Translations under genes and position numbers: made by a program | Shown: in pieces, positions 35,224 through 46,700 of the stretch | How the letters are laid out: every line of letters begins with the position of its first letter | Numbering within the stretch: the stretch's first letter is position 1 | Notes under the pieces: model-generated | Seen by the model: only the letters and a program-made list of their open reading frames with translations | The model's database searches: none | Told to the model about the DNA's origin: nothing | Assembly (NCBI GenBank): GCA_043228905.1 | Contig: JBHGNT010000015.1 | Coordinates: 19,778,001-19,842,000 of the forward strand | Direction of reading: 5' to 3' | DNA: 64,000 nt | Source of the DNA: Azolla caroliniana | Lineage: Eukaryota > Polypodiophyta

Positions 35224-35697
35224 TGTTAAGAGTCTATTACTAATCAATAGACCAAATCAAGTAAAAAGGAAGAAAATAGATTGGATAGAAGAACCCGTTC
35301 CACTCGACCACCCCCGAGCTATGATCTAGACATAGCCAACCTACCACCGACGTCCCATACCGCCGGATATTAGGATGACTAATACCTTGGAAGAGATAAA
35401 CACGATCGTCGAGACGAAAGCCTAGCCCGCACCACCGGTGTCTACGACAGCAGCCTTCCGACGTGATGATCTCTATGAGGGTAGCTAAGCCTCATATTTA
35501 TACCTTTTCCTAGGCCCCTTGAATAGATGTGCCTTTCTAAAAGGCTCTCTATTCATTGGTTGTCTAAATCATGATAGTGCATGCACATATCATTCATTCT
35601 ATCCAATCATTAGTCCCCTTTTTAATAATAGTGAACATACCCTTCACTAATGTAAATATTAGTGACCTACCCTCACCAACGTTATGTGTACATAACA
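35224..35697 (-). repeat. 5' LTR of the chromovirus
   Basis: 474 bp, apparently identical to 28567-29040. CATATTTATACC on the plus strand (GGTATAAATATG on the element strand, near 35500) is a likely TATA box. Confidence 0.95.
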
Positions 35698-35900
35698 CTC
35701 AAGGACCCCAAACTATCCAAAATGCCTAGACCCTGTATATTTTGGACTAAGTCCTCCCTAAATCCTCCTATTTAATACTTATAACCCCCCTCTTTTTATA
35801 GCCCACCTTCAATTATTACTTATCACTCCAATGCCTATCACTATCCCCCTCTTCTCTCTCCCCTCACTAACTTATTATTCCATCTCTCTCCTCCCCCTCT
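35698..35900 (+). mobile_element. Penelope-like relic, part 3' of the chromovirus insertion
   Basis: Reading continues as KDPKLSKMPRPCIFWTKSSL, matching the post-RT region of Penelope-like elements (a D..L....P.I.F block) and in register with ILKNLQANLL on the left side of the insertion. The 3' end of the relic is unclear; pyrimidine-rich sequence and a (CT)n tract at about 35997-36035 follow. Confidence 0.55.
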
Positions 35901-35993
35901 CTCCCATGTTCTAAAGGACCTTTGCACCGATGAGCTCACTCTAGAGTGACACTAGTTTGCATAAGGTTTTTCCTTTTAGTGAAAATTTCTTAA

Positions 35994-35996
<3 letters not shown>

Positions 35997-36035
<39 letters not shown>
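35997..36035. repeat. (CT)n microsatellite
   Basis: About 19 CT units in pyrimidine-rich intergenic DNA. A nearby frame encoding Ser-Leu repeats is only the translation of this tract. Confidence 0.9.
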
Positions 36036-36039
<4 letters not shown>

Positions 36040-36119
36040 AACTCTCACCTTAGTACTCCTAATCTCTTCACCTCTTTCCCTCCTCCTCTTACATCATCTA
36101 AACTTTTGTGTTAAGCCGC

Positions 36120-36605
36120 TCGCACTATTCAAGTCAAAATTCTAGCTAATTTTTCTTCAAACAACCTTAGTATCCACATTAGGCTCCATGACAATAGCAC
36201 GTCTTTTACAAATTGGAGGATGAGGATTAGATTAGCCACGTAACATCACTAGTTGTATAGGAAAGGAATATGTGTTACTATGATGGAATTATTCTGGCTT
36301 CATTAATGATGAAACATAATATATCGGTGCCTACTTCAATTCCCTTTGGTTTTCTCGACACAAGCTAATTCATTGACTCTCATTGTGGTCACTCAAATAG
36401 TATTGATACCATTGATGCCATCACAATTGATGATAGTTCATGCTTAACTTCATTAGATATATGGAATAAGATTTACCACAACAAGCTTCACAACTTTTGT
36501 AGGTGGAAAAAATGTAATAATAGAATTTGGTATAAGCCTCTAAATTCAATCAATGAGATGTCTCCATGACATGCATGCAAAGCTTTAATTAGTTACATAA
36601 ATCAA
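36120..36605. repeat. segmental duplication, downstream flank of FMO copy 3
   Basis: Homologous to 23205-23688, in the same position and orientation relative to the FMO gene. Here the flank continues without a copia insertion into 36606-36956, the likely 3' UTR of copy 3. Confidence 0.85.
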
Positions 36606-36956
36606 ACTTCAACTACAAATCATGCTTACTTGGTACGAGATGTCAAGATTTACAATGTAAATACAAAATAGGACAATTTCCAATCTATAAATACATAGTA
36701 GAATAGATTGATAAGGTATAAAGTATCAATATATATGATAAAGACTAGAAGAGAAACAAATATTCATTTCTATTACAAACAATGTACAAATAACTAAGGC
36801 GAATACCCTTACTCCCTCATTAGAGAGGAAAGGTGTCCATTTAAGCATCTTATCATAAATTTTCATCAATGTATAGTCATTACATTGGTTTTTATTTGGG
36901 TTTGATTTAATAAGTCTTACAATGTCCAAACGTAATGCAACATTGCCAAATGCTTG

Positions 36957-38786
36957 TTAGCTAGTGTGGTGAACCTTGTCCATGCCATAGACATGGATCG
37001 GAATGCCCTCCATGCGTGCTTTAAGTTGCAATGCTAGAACTAGAGAATAGTGACGAGACTGATGGAGGTTACCCCCATGGAACCATAGGGCTTGTTGTTG
37101 AGTCGGTTTCCACATGTTTCGAAGCTCGCGTTCCCATGGACCAGGATCCTTGTTAGTATCTGATCCTAAGCCCCAACACTTGCCAACCTTGTCCGCCACT
37201 TCTCGAGAAATAAGCTTGGCTGCCCATTCATTCATGCAACCATACCCAGTCGCATACACAACTAAATCGGCCTCAACTTCAGTGTTGTCGCTCAACACCA
37301 CACTCCTCTCTTTCATTTCCTTCAATGTTATCCCACTCTTTAGGTTGATCTCACCTTTTATCACGAGATCCGATGCACCCACATCAATGTAATACCCTGA
37401 CCCCCGTCGGAGGTACTTCATAAACAACCCTGACCCATCATCCCCAAAGTCCAGCATGAACCCCACTCTCTTAAGGTCATCATAGAACTTTGCGTCGATT
37501 TCGGCAGTTCTTTTGTAGCGTTCTATGGCGGATCTATGCATGATTTTATATGGCACTGAAGCAAAAAGAAGATCAGCATCTTCGGTAGTGTATTTCGAAC
37601 CTTCATGGTAGAACGAACCCTCCGCGATGGGCATAGTTTGTGTGCGCAACACATGGGTAGAAGACCTTTGAAGCATGGTCACTCGAGCAGCCCCACACTC
37701 CCACAGATCAGCACATATATCGTGTGCGGAATTATTTGATCCCACGACAACGCATTGCTTCCCATTCCATCCTTGGCCACCTATGTGTTGGCTAGAATGA
37801 CATTGTACACCTTGGAAGTTTTCGGAGCCCGGGAGGACGGGCACATTGGGGAAACCAGACAAGCCAGTTGCCAGCACCAGGTGCTTAGGGTAGAGCAAAA
37901 TCTCCAGGCCTTCTTTGTTGACCAATACTTCCCAGTTTTCTTCGATGGGGTCGAACCGGGCAGATATGCACTCCGTGGAGCCCCAATACACAAGCTCCAT
38001 GATGAGGGTATATGCTTCGAGCCAATCGCCGAGCTTGTCTTTCGGAGAGAACACTGGCCAATGGTCAGGAAAAGGGATGTAAGGCATGTGGTCATACCAC
38101 ACAGAGTCATGGAGGCATAAGGATCTGTATCGGTTGCGCCACGAATCACCAGGACGCTTGTTCTTCTCAACGATGATGGTCGGGACACGGAGGCGGCGAA
38201 GCCTAGCACCGAGGGCAATCCCAGCTTGTCCGCCCCCAACCACAAGACAGTATGGTTGGGTAGAGGGGGTGCGGCCGAGGTGCGACAATTCATCATGCCT
38301 CTTGTCGAGCCATGTCTGGCGGCCCCCACGGCAGGCACCATGGACTACGCCGAGTTCGCGCCGGGGTCCGGCCAGCTCTTCGTGGCCTTTGAGCTCTAGC
38401 ATGGAGGTGAGGAGGCACCAGCATTTTCCATCTCGTAACTTGAGGTGTCCGCGGCCGCGCGCGATGGGAGTCTCAAAGGTGAAGAAGGCTTGGATGAGGC
38501 CATGGGGATGGGAGGTGAGGTCTTCCACTTCACCTTGGAGCCTGCAAGAGGAGGGAGGGTGGATGTTGTCACAATCGATGAGAGTGGATTGGAGCATGTC
38601 TCGGATCTCTTGTTGGGATTCGGCCGTGTAGATGTTCCATGTGAAGGTCAGGAGGTCTCTCCAGAAGCATTCCTCAGGGAGGAAGAGTTGGGTTGCAGCC
38701 TCCACGTCTCTTTGGAGCAGGGCAGCTTCAAAGCTACTCAGCCAAGCATTCACCTCCTCTTCAGCCAGGGCCATAGCCATAGCCAT
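36957..38786 (-). CDS. NTF2-like/flavin-containing monooxygenase, copy 3
   Basis: Single exon, about 609 aa, intact; ATG at 38786 (the frame opens with GTG at 38792). NTF2/SnoaL-like N-terminus, then FAD site GGGQAG near residue 186, LHDSVWYDHMPYIPF, LATGLSGFPNVP, FQGVQCHSSQ, NADPH site VVVGSNNSA and VVYATGYG near 535, and the C-terminal GGNLHQSRHYS. It is close to copy 2 along its length; one visible change next to the ATGY motif is GCMNEW where copies 1 and 2 have GSMNEW. It lies about 2.1 kb downstream of the CPL1-like gene on the same strand, the arrangement that copy 1 and the CPL1 fragment reproduce in inverted form at 1-3447, so copy 3 is probably closest to the ancestral locus. Confidence 0.9.
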   Translation of the reverse strand: MAMAMALAEEEVNAWLSSFEAALLQRDVEAATQLFLPEECFWRDLLTFTWNIYTAESQQEIRDMLQSTLIDCDNIHPPSSCRLQGEVEDLTSHPHGLIQAFFTFETPIARGRGHLKLRDGKCWCLLTSMLELKGHEELAGPRRELGVVHGACRGGRQTWLDKRHDELSHLGRTPSTQPYCLVVGGGQAGIALGARLRRLRVPTIIVEKNKRPGDSWRNRYRSLCLHDSVWYDHMPYIPFPDHWPVFSPKDKLGDWLEAYTLIMELVYWGSTECISARFDPIEENWEVLVNKEGLEILLYPKHLVLATGLSGFPNVPVLPGSENFQGVQCHSSQHIGGQGWNGKQCVVVGSNNSAHDICADLWECGAARVTMLQRSSTHVLRTQTMPIAEGSFYHEGSKYTTEDADLLFASVPYKIMHRSAIERYKRTAEIDAKFYDDLKRVGFMLDFGDDGSGLFMKYLRRGSGYYIDVGASDLVIKGEINLKSGITLKEMKERSVVLSDNTEVEADLVVYATGYGCMNEWAAKLISREVADKVGKCWGLGSDTNKDPGPWERELRNMWKPTQQQALWFHGGNLHQSRHYSLVLALQLKARMEGIPIHVYGMDKVHHTS

Positions 38787-38794
38787 AGCCACTC

Positions 38795-38799
<5 letters not shown>

Positions 38800-38840
<41 letters not shown>
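38800..38840. repeat. (CT)n microsatellite in the FMO copy 3 leader
   Basis: About 19 CT units about 14 bp upstream of the copy 3 ATG. It is the equivalent of the tracts before copies 1 and 2. Confidence 0.9.
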
Positions 38841-38842
<2 letters not shown>

Positions 38843-40131
38843 CTAGATGGGCATATTTCTTACATGCCATCTATGTGCACAGTACTCTCTTATCTCTTTT
38901 TTTTGGGTAAAAGTATGTATTCTCTTATCTCTTTCTTCATTTTCTTCTTTCGTGGACACTTTTTTTATGTGTGTATTTTTCCCTTTTCGAGAATTACACC
39001 TTTTGTCATAAGGAAATGAGAAGGCTTGTGTGGGGATATGCTCACTTTTAGGACATGGTAGTGGTAAGTTTGTGAAACAATCATTGATAATATGTACATC
39101 AGGTCTTTACTGTTGGGCGATAGCAAAGGAGCATCAGTAAAGTCATGACAAGCTGTCAACTGCTTAATGAGAGAATATTGTGACATTCACTTCATTAGAA
39201 GTTTTTTCTAGGGCCACATCATCTACTCTTAATTTCCTCAAAGATGCCCATTAAAAAGGGATGAATAATTATATGCCATAAGATGTCATGAATTTACCAC
39301 AAGTGTGAATCAACTTTGCAACTACATACATTTGATTAATTAAGTGGAGAGGCATTCGTTTTGCAAAAAATTAACCTCCCAATAACAATGGCAAATGTCT
39401 TCCAATTATGTAACTGCAGTTTTCAACCACTGACTGAAACGATTGCATGATGCCCATAACATGACACATGAAAGCTCCTCTGAACATAAAAAGGCTCAAA
39501 CGAAAGACAGAATGAGCTCAAATGCGGAGAGACAAAACACGACCATCACATCTACCCATCTAAGACTAACAGTCCAACTCAAGTCACAAGCTATTTACAC
39601 ATCTTTTGTAAACCCAACATGAAAGAGTTACATGGGAGGATAGTTATGCCAAACAAAAACTACCAGAATTGTATCAGAAACTTAACGCATTCTAGCTCAC
39701 TAAGAAATACAAATCACAATGCCAACTAGTTGTTGAGACACCACTTGCATACGTCAAATCAAAGTCGACAAAGAAATTGTCCAAAGGACAATGTATTGTT
39801 CTAATAATTGAGTATTAATTAGGCTTTCATTGATTGTGCAAATAAGCATGGAAAATTACCATTTTCTTGGAAACCCTACACAACAGGATTTGTGCACATA
39901 AAAATAAATTGTGAAAGAGTTGAGGGTGGATTTTCTTTATAATTCACCAAACTCAAAATAGCAAAAGATAATTTAATATTGGCGCTGAAGATTTCTCTTG
40001 TACTAGATAAACCTTCAACACATCTTCTGTTATCATTTCAATTGCCTTTCGCAACACAAGCAATGGTGCACACACATGCATCCATACTTGCATGCGTAAA
40101 AATGTTACATCAATATACACTATACTAGGAT
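38841..40131. other. intergenic between FMO copy 3 and CPL1
   Basis: The first 200 bp or so (to about 39050) is homologous to 1355-1540 upstream of FMO copy 1 and 27013-27250 upstream of copy 2, so it is probably promoter or leader. The rest is AT-rich with no gene seen. Confidence 0.6.
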
Positions 40132-40680
40132 GAAGAGCCAAAATTCAGCTCATATTTTGAGCAGAGTAGTGGGCAAGCATTGATTTACCTCGAAGTAGCT
40201 AAAATATCTCCACAATTCCATGAATTTACAAAACCTCCGGATCAAGATCAAGGGAACAGCCATGAAAATCAACTCATCAATTAAAGAATTGCCTAGATGA
40301 AAGATTTGGAGATTGCCTCAGCGGAAGCTTTCCTGTTCTCAATCTCTTACATGCCTGAAGATGAAGAGCCAAAATTTCAGCTCCTATTTTGAGCGGAGAC
40401 AACAGAAACTATGCTAGAATGAAGAGCTAGAATTCAGCTCAGATTTTCAGCAGAATAGAAGACAAGTGTTGATTTACCTCCGCTTGTCTTCTATCCAGCT
40501 GAAAATATCTCCACAATTCCATGACTTTACACAACATTGGGATCAAGATCAAGGGAACAACCATGAAAATATTTGGGACTAAATTCCACATCACCTCACC
40601 TATTAAAGAATCGCCTAGGTGAAATATTCGGAGATTGCCTCAGCGGAAGCTCACCTGTTCTCGATCTCTTACTTGCCTGA
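40132..40680. repeat. two 289 bp tandem repeats at the 3' side of CPL1
   Basis: GAAGAGC.A.AATTCAGCTC starts at 40132 and 40421; both units then share TATCTCCACAATTCCATGA, GGATCAAGATCAAGGGAACA, GGAGATTGCCTCAGCGGAAG and TCTCTTAC.TGCCTGA in the same order. A short partial copy of the unit start occurs at about 40363. The units differ by scattered substitutions. They lie 230-780 bp beyond the CPL1 stop codon. Confidence 0.85.
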
Positions 40681-40912
40681 GGAGGAGATCTATAAATAAT
40701 AAGAGCATCAATATCATGACTTATGACCTAGCTTTCATAATCTTATGGAGATCTGTTTTTATATGCAAAGGACAAACCACTTCTGGCTTTTTTTATATTT
40801 CCCAGAACACCCTCCACGCCTTCAAATATTTTACAAAAATATTCCAGTACTAGTAAATTTTTTAATTACAAAAGGGTATTCTGGTAACTTTTAGTCCTAT
40901 CAGCCAAATAAG

Positions 40913-42297
40913 TTACGAATATTTTGGTGTTTTCCCCAACATATTAAACTGAGCTTGCCTGTGGGAAGGGAATTGTCGAGTAGGGATACGATGGTGGCCA
41001 TCTATCCTCACACGTCTTAGTGCCTCATCTGCTGCCTGCATAAGACAAGAATTATTAACATCTGGATAAAATGAACATGACCTCCCTGAGAAGTTAAGAA
41101 AATAAGAACTTTTGGCATCTGAATAATAAGAATATGAACTTCTTTGGAAGACTAGCTTTTGGTATCTGAGTGAAAAGTGCATTTAACTGATTTAGAAGAC
41201 TAACTTTTGGATCTTGAACAAGCAATGAACTTGCTTAGAAGTGTTTAGACTAGTCATCTGGACTTACAAATCCCATGGCCATGAAGGAAACTTTTGGAAT
41301 AAGTTAACAGGTAAAATCATGAAGACATGGTTGCCATTAAAGGCTTCCAGTTGTAAGTAGTGGTAATAAGAACCTGTTGCTTGGCCTCCTCCCATGTCCA
41401 GCCATTGCCATTTCCCATTGGTCGGCCAGCAACCTCGACCTATTATTGAGATGAAAACATGAAAAACAATCAGAAACTCCACAAACTTGAGAATTGAATG
41501 AACCATTTTTATTTATTATGATACCTGACACACAAATCCTTGAAGATGATGTTCCAAAGAAGCAAGGACTGGCGATAAATCATTGAAACAGACACTAATC
41601 CCTTCCATGTTGCACTGGCAAATTAAATATAGAATAAATTTGACTTAAATATGAATGTAAACCACAATTCTTCTCATATTTTAATAGGCTAGTGCCCTTG
41701 TTGTTTGATCTAGCCTCACACAAACTCAAAGATAAACTGACCAACAAATGATTACATACACACACAGAATAACCTTGAATAACTAAATAACAGAGCCCAA
41801 AGAACAAGACTTACATATTCTCTCAAAGCAGTGACAGAATTATATTCTCTGTTGGACTCCTGAAGATGTTGGGTTTCCATAAGGTTTGATCGACCTGAGG
41901 TCCTAAGAAAGGGTCCATTTTCAGCAATTGGTGTTGATGATAAGGCAGCAAAATACCGAGGAGCTCTAGTCCTCAAACTTGTAAAAGAGTCGTCATGAAC
42001 ATTCGTGAATCGTCCTTGTCCATGTGTGTGAGTATTTTGCATATACCGAGCGAAGAAATTACCTACCAGAAAGCAGTCAGTGTAACTCACTTCACAAATA
42101 AAAACACATGCATATCGCAATGCATATGTAGATTCTCACTTCTTGCCATAAACTGCAATGCACAATCAGCTGCTCTGTACTGGGCTTCTTTTCTACTACC
42201 ACCAATGCCCTCCCCAACCTTTTCCCTATCAAAGAACACCTGTGCAAAATCGTTTATTAACAAATAACCACAAAGAATCAAAACCTTGCCTAGAAGC

Positions 42298-42335
<38 letters not shown>

Positions 42336-42691
42336 CTGTGTGTCTGTGTGCATATATATATGAGTCACTTGAAATAGCTAAAAATTCTGATCTAAATTCC
42401 AAAAATTCCAGTCCAATACCTCAACAGAAAACTGCAAATCCTTTGTTGTATTCAGTAAAGCTTTGAACTCTACCTGAAACACAAAGCATATCATGATTTT
42501 CAATTATAATAAATAGCTGAGAAAAATGAAAGCAGGTCTGAAACTTTACATGTGTGTTATATTTATCTGCAAGATCCTGAAGGATAATCATAGGATTTTC
42601 CCTGTGAATTTCTGGGCTTGTTTTCATATGACCAGAGAAGATATCTTCACATCTTTGTCGCTGATCTACAGGATATGCCTGGTATACATAC

Positions 42692-42722
<31 letters not shown>

Positions 42723-43706
42723 GGAAGTAGAAGAAGAAAGGACATTCAATTATTTCTGTTAATTAATAGTTTATAAGAATACTTCAATCATAATCACCCT
42801 TGAACAACTTTCGACATGCTATTGTTACCTCTCTCGAAACATCCTTGCTTGAAAGCTTTGCAGCCATAAGGGCAGGATTATCTTGATTGCTATAAAATGA
42901 GCTTTCACTTTGACGAGAGATCGCAGGAAATGCTGCCATCCAATCATCAGTAGTCTCTGGAAGGGAAGATTTTGAGAATCCTAATGCCTCAGTAACTGGC
43001 AATGCTGAAACTTTTCCCTGGGATTTATGTTGATGTTCAATATCTTGTCCATGTAACATAATGAGCTGCCTATTGTGAATGTCTTTATTCAATTCAGACT
43101 CAGGAAACTCCCTGTGGTTTGGAAATACTGGCCTTCGAAATGGATCATTAGATAGGTATGGTTGGGGTAGCATAATGGAAGCTTTTCCTGAGTCATTTAC
43201 TGAAGAGTGAGCACCAAGTTTCTCGTTGTTCAAAGCTTTATTCATGTAGGGTTGGGGTTCTTTCATTATGGCTGCTGAAACCATTTGCATCTGTTGACTA
43301 AACCCTTGTCCTTCCCTTTGGGAAACCTGTTAAATATCCGTTTCTTCATCAATATGTAGAGAGCATTGTCCATAAGTTATAAGAAAACTTATAAGAGTTA
43401 CCTCTTCTAATCTCTTCTTGTTTCCTAATTCAAGCTTGCTACCACTATCCTGTTTATTACCATTGATAAAATCAGTTTGAACATTTGATTCTTCCTGCAC
43501 ATAAAGGACAGTTTAATCACAAACGTCCGAGAAAGACAGTACAAAGAAAAAGGGTTTTGCTTGTTGCAACCTCTCCAATTAGATATTTACTAAGCGTAGG
43601 TGGATGGGGCAAGGTTGGAATATCTGCATCATAATCAACCCCTGCCATCTCCTTCAATAAGCCCTCATCAAAGTCCCTATATATATGCAACAGACATAGC
43701 CTCAAT

Positions 43707-43737
<31 letters not shown>

Positions 43738-46700
43738 AAGAAAGTTATATTAGCATCCTGTGGAGGTGAACTTGACAAACAGCACAAGACTGGTGGTAAA
43801 TCCAGTATCCATTACATTCCACTCAGAGTGCCAAATGACATGAACAGAAAACAAAAGTGGTCAGTAAAAAAAATCCTCAAACATGAATACAATATGACTA
43901 AATTCAAGGGGGGAAATGTGATGCTTCCTTATATTTTTTAGAATACTTTGAAGATTTCTACACTTTATAAACTGCCCAAATTCCTTTCTTCTTGCTTCTT
44001 TGACTGTCTATTTCTTTCTTCTTATTCATGAGCAGCTGGGGAGTGATTTAATCCACTATCCAAACAGATGTGCACATAAGTGACTTTGTTTGTTTCATGA
44101 CGTCAATCTTTTGTTCCATATCTAGGCAACACATATCTATTATTTAGCATCCCGGAAAGGTCAGAAACATTCTCATTGGGACCCAAAAATAGCGTTTCAA
44201 GACTGTCTCCTCTGGTGATGCAGAGGGTGTAAGGTGTGGCCACACATTGGTTGTGTATTTTTTTAAGATGACTACTGTGCTTGAGTAGAGAGAAAACATT
44301 TCTGCCTAAGAAACACACCTTGGTGCTTCTAACTTGAAGTTGTGCAAGGTTCATGCATGCGGTAATCATTGGTAGGGAGCAACCCTGAAAGATCAGAAAC
44401 ATTGTCATTGGAACCCAAAAACGCATTACAAGACACTCTCCTCTGGTAGTGCAGAGGGTGTAAGGTGTAGCCACACATTGGTCATGAATTTTATTAGGAT
44501 GACTACAATGCTTAAGTAGAGAGAACATTTTTTCCTAAGAAACACAGATTGGTGCATCTAACTTAAGGAAGTTGTGCAAGGTTGGTGCATGTAGTAATCA
44601 TTCGTGGGGAGCATTGTCGGGTGGTTTGAGGAACAATTAGCATCTTAGTTTGAGTTATTCCTCATGTTTGATCTCCAAATTAGGTATGTGCGTCCTCCCA
44701 AAGCTCCGTTCTCCATTTCAAGACCATAAATGCAACTGCAGAGGAGGCTAATTGCATGGGGATGGGAAGACATGTGTTGTGTATGTCCCATCATTCCTTG
44801 TAGGTATCCCACCATGTTGGGTTTATGCGAGTCTAAGTTGCAATTCACTTGTCTTGGCATACTAGTTCCTTCTGTCTGTGAGCACATCAACAAGGCATGA
44901 TTTGATTTCTTCCATGAAAATACCATCAGCGTGCAGCCCAAGTGGTTTATCACAACCATTTTTGTGTCATATGCCTAGCCAGAAAGAGAAGTTTCCTTCT
45001 ATCTTACTTCTGAGTTTTGCTACTGAGTCCCAAGCTCGGATTGGTAAGGCTGTGTGCCTCTGTATCCTCTACTTTAGCCACATACTTGTGGACTCTCATC
45101 AAGCATTTTAGTTTGATGGGTCTCAACCCATTTCAAGACGAGATAAAGTATGGCATGGTCGCCTGGAACCCAAGGTGGTGCAATAGAAACATCATTTATA
45201 CCTTATCAATGTCATTCAATCTAGACGGGGGTATATTTCCACCCCATACCTCCAAAGAGGCCAAACAATTGCATATGAGAAAATATGTTAGTGCGCTTCA
45301 ATTGGAACTATAAAGTTAACTTGTCACATGACTATTATTTCTTGGGATATATTAGTTAGGTGATCCTAGGATTAAGCTAATTGTACGTCTTTGGAATTTT
45401 AGGAAACCAAACCTATATTCTAACCTGTGAAAAGGGTTCATTCACTCGAATAGTTTGTCACTTAAGAACATTGGACCTAGGGGCTGGGCACAACATGAAT
45501 GTATACAAGGAAAAACTATGCAAGTGATGACATGGTTTCAAATTTTGAAATGGAATGGCATGAACCCCAATGATAAATTTTAACATTGATATTAAAAACG
45601 AGGTTGTTCATTTTAATAGTTATAAGGTCTGAGAAAAGCAGCAATAATTTGACATATGTTGTAGAGGCCTCCCCAAGCTAGAACTCTTACTCTCATCTTA
45701 TGAATGCTTCCAATGATTATTACTTGGAAGAAAGCTGATTATGGTTACAGATGTTTATTACCACCCTGAAAGATTGTTCGAGCTGGTTTCAAAACTATTA
45801 AGCAAATGAGAAGCTACCAAACAAAGTTATATGAGATTTCTGTGGTACCTGAAAAAGCCAGCACGCACATCAGATGCCACATTTCTTGCAACACAGAGAA
45901 TTGGCATCGGGATGTTTACCTGTGAATAAAGGAGAGCATATCAGAGATCTTGTGGACAACACTATGTTTATATATACAATACACCTGATGAGAGCTTCTA
46001 ATACCAAAATTTGTGCACCTCAGCCTGTGGATCATAGTAAGGTGCAAACGCAGGCACAACATGAACATGAGATTGATCCCTATCCTCCCAAACTTTGAGT
46101 CGATCATCAATCACCATCGCCATACTTGGATGACAATTACCGCTCACAAATACATTTGCGAGTGACTTCTTTGAGGCTGATTCACATTTAATCATGAACT
46201 TAAACATCTTCTCCCATAGGACTGTAAAAAAATGATTTACAGTAGGGTTGATATTTTCTATTTTCTACCTGACTTTACACAGACAACCCGCTGTAAGACG
46301 TCACTTTCTTTAATTAGTTGACTTTGAGGATCAAGCAATCTCCAAACTTCCAAGGCATATTCTCTTTCAGCCATTGTACAAACAAAGACCTCAAAACGTT
46401 TCCGACCTTTTGCAATCAAATATTCTCTCAGCTCCTCCCAAGCTGGACGTAACCGTACCAAAACACTTGTATCCCGTACCTGCGTAAAACTATCAGCGGA
46501 GTCATTGCAATTTGCAGTGCCTTCATCACCAAACATTATCTTCACCTAGTCCTCAAATACTCACATTTGGATTGATTCGAGTGAAAACCATGTTAGTATC
46601 CTGGAGTCTGACAATAGGACGCATGAGGGGAGAAGCACCTTCTGTAGACGAGGGCACAATCTCAATTTCCGCACTGATGTATTTGTCTGTTGCATTATCC

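Larger units (their letters stand above)
28567..35697 (-). mobile_element. full-length chromovirus Ty3/gypsy retrotransposon
   Basis: A 7131 bp element on the minus strand with two 474 bp LTRs, a PBS, a polypurine tract and a gag-pol region ending in a chromodomain-like segment. The flanks are ACTCAC on the left and CTCAAG on the right. With canonical TG...CA ends the 5 bp TSD is CTCAC/CTCAA (one mismatch); moving the boundary by one base gives a perfect ACTCA. It sits inside the Penelope-like relic, and removing it with one TSD copy restores continuous reading across the site. The LTRs look identical, so insertion is recent, yet the coding region is broken in three places (see the gag-pol entry). 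Confidence 0.95.

Noticed and set aside
1624-38786. Calling the FMO genes YUCCA auxin-biosynthesis genes
   Set aside because: They share the FMO fold, but the N-terminal domain, length near 608 aa and lack of introns set them apart, and substrate cannot be read from sequence, so no YUC symbol is given.
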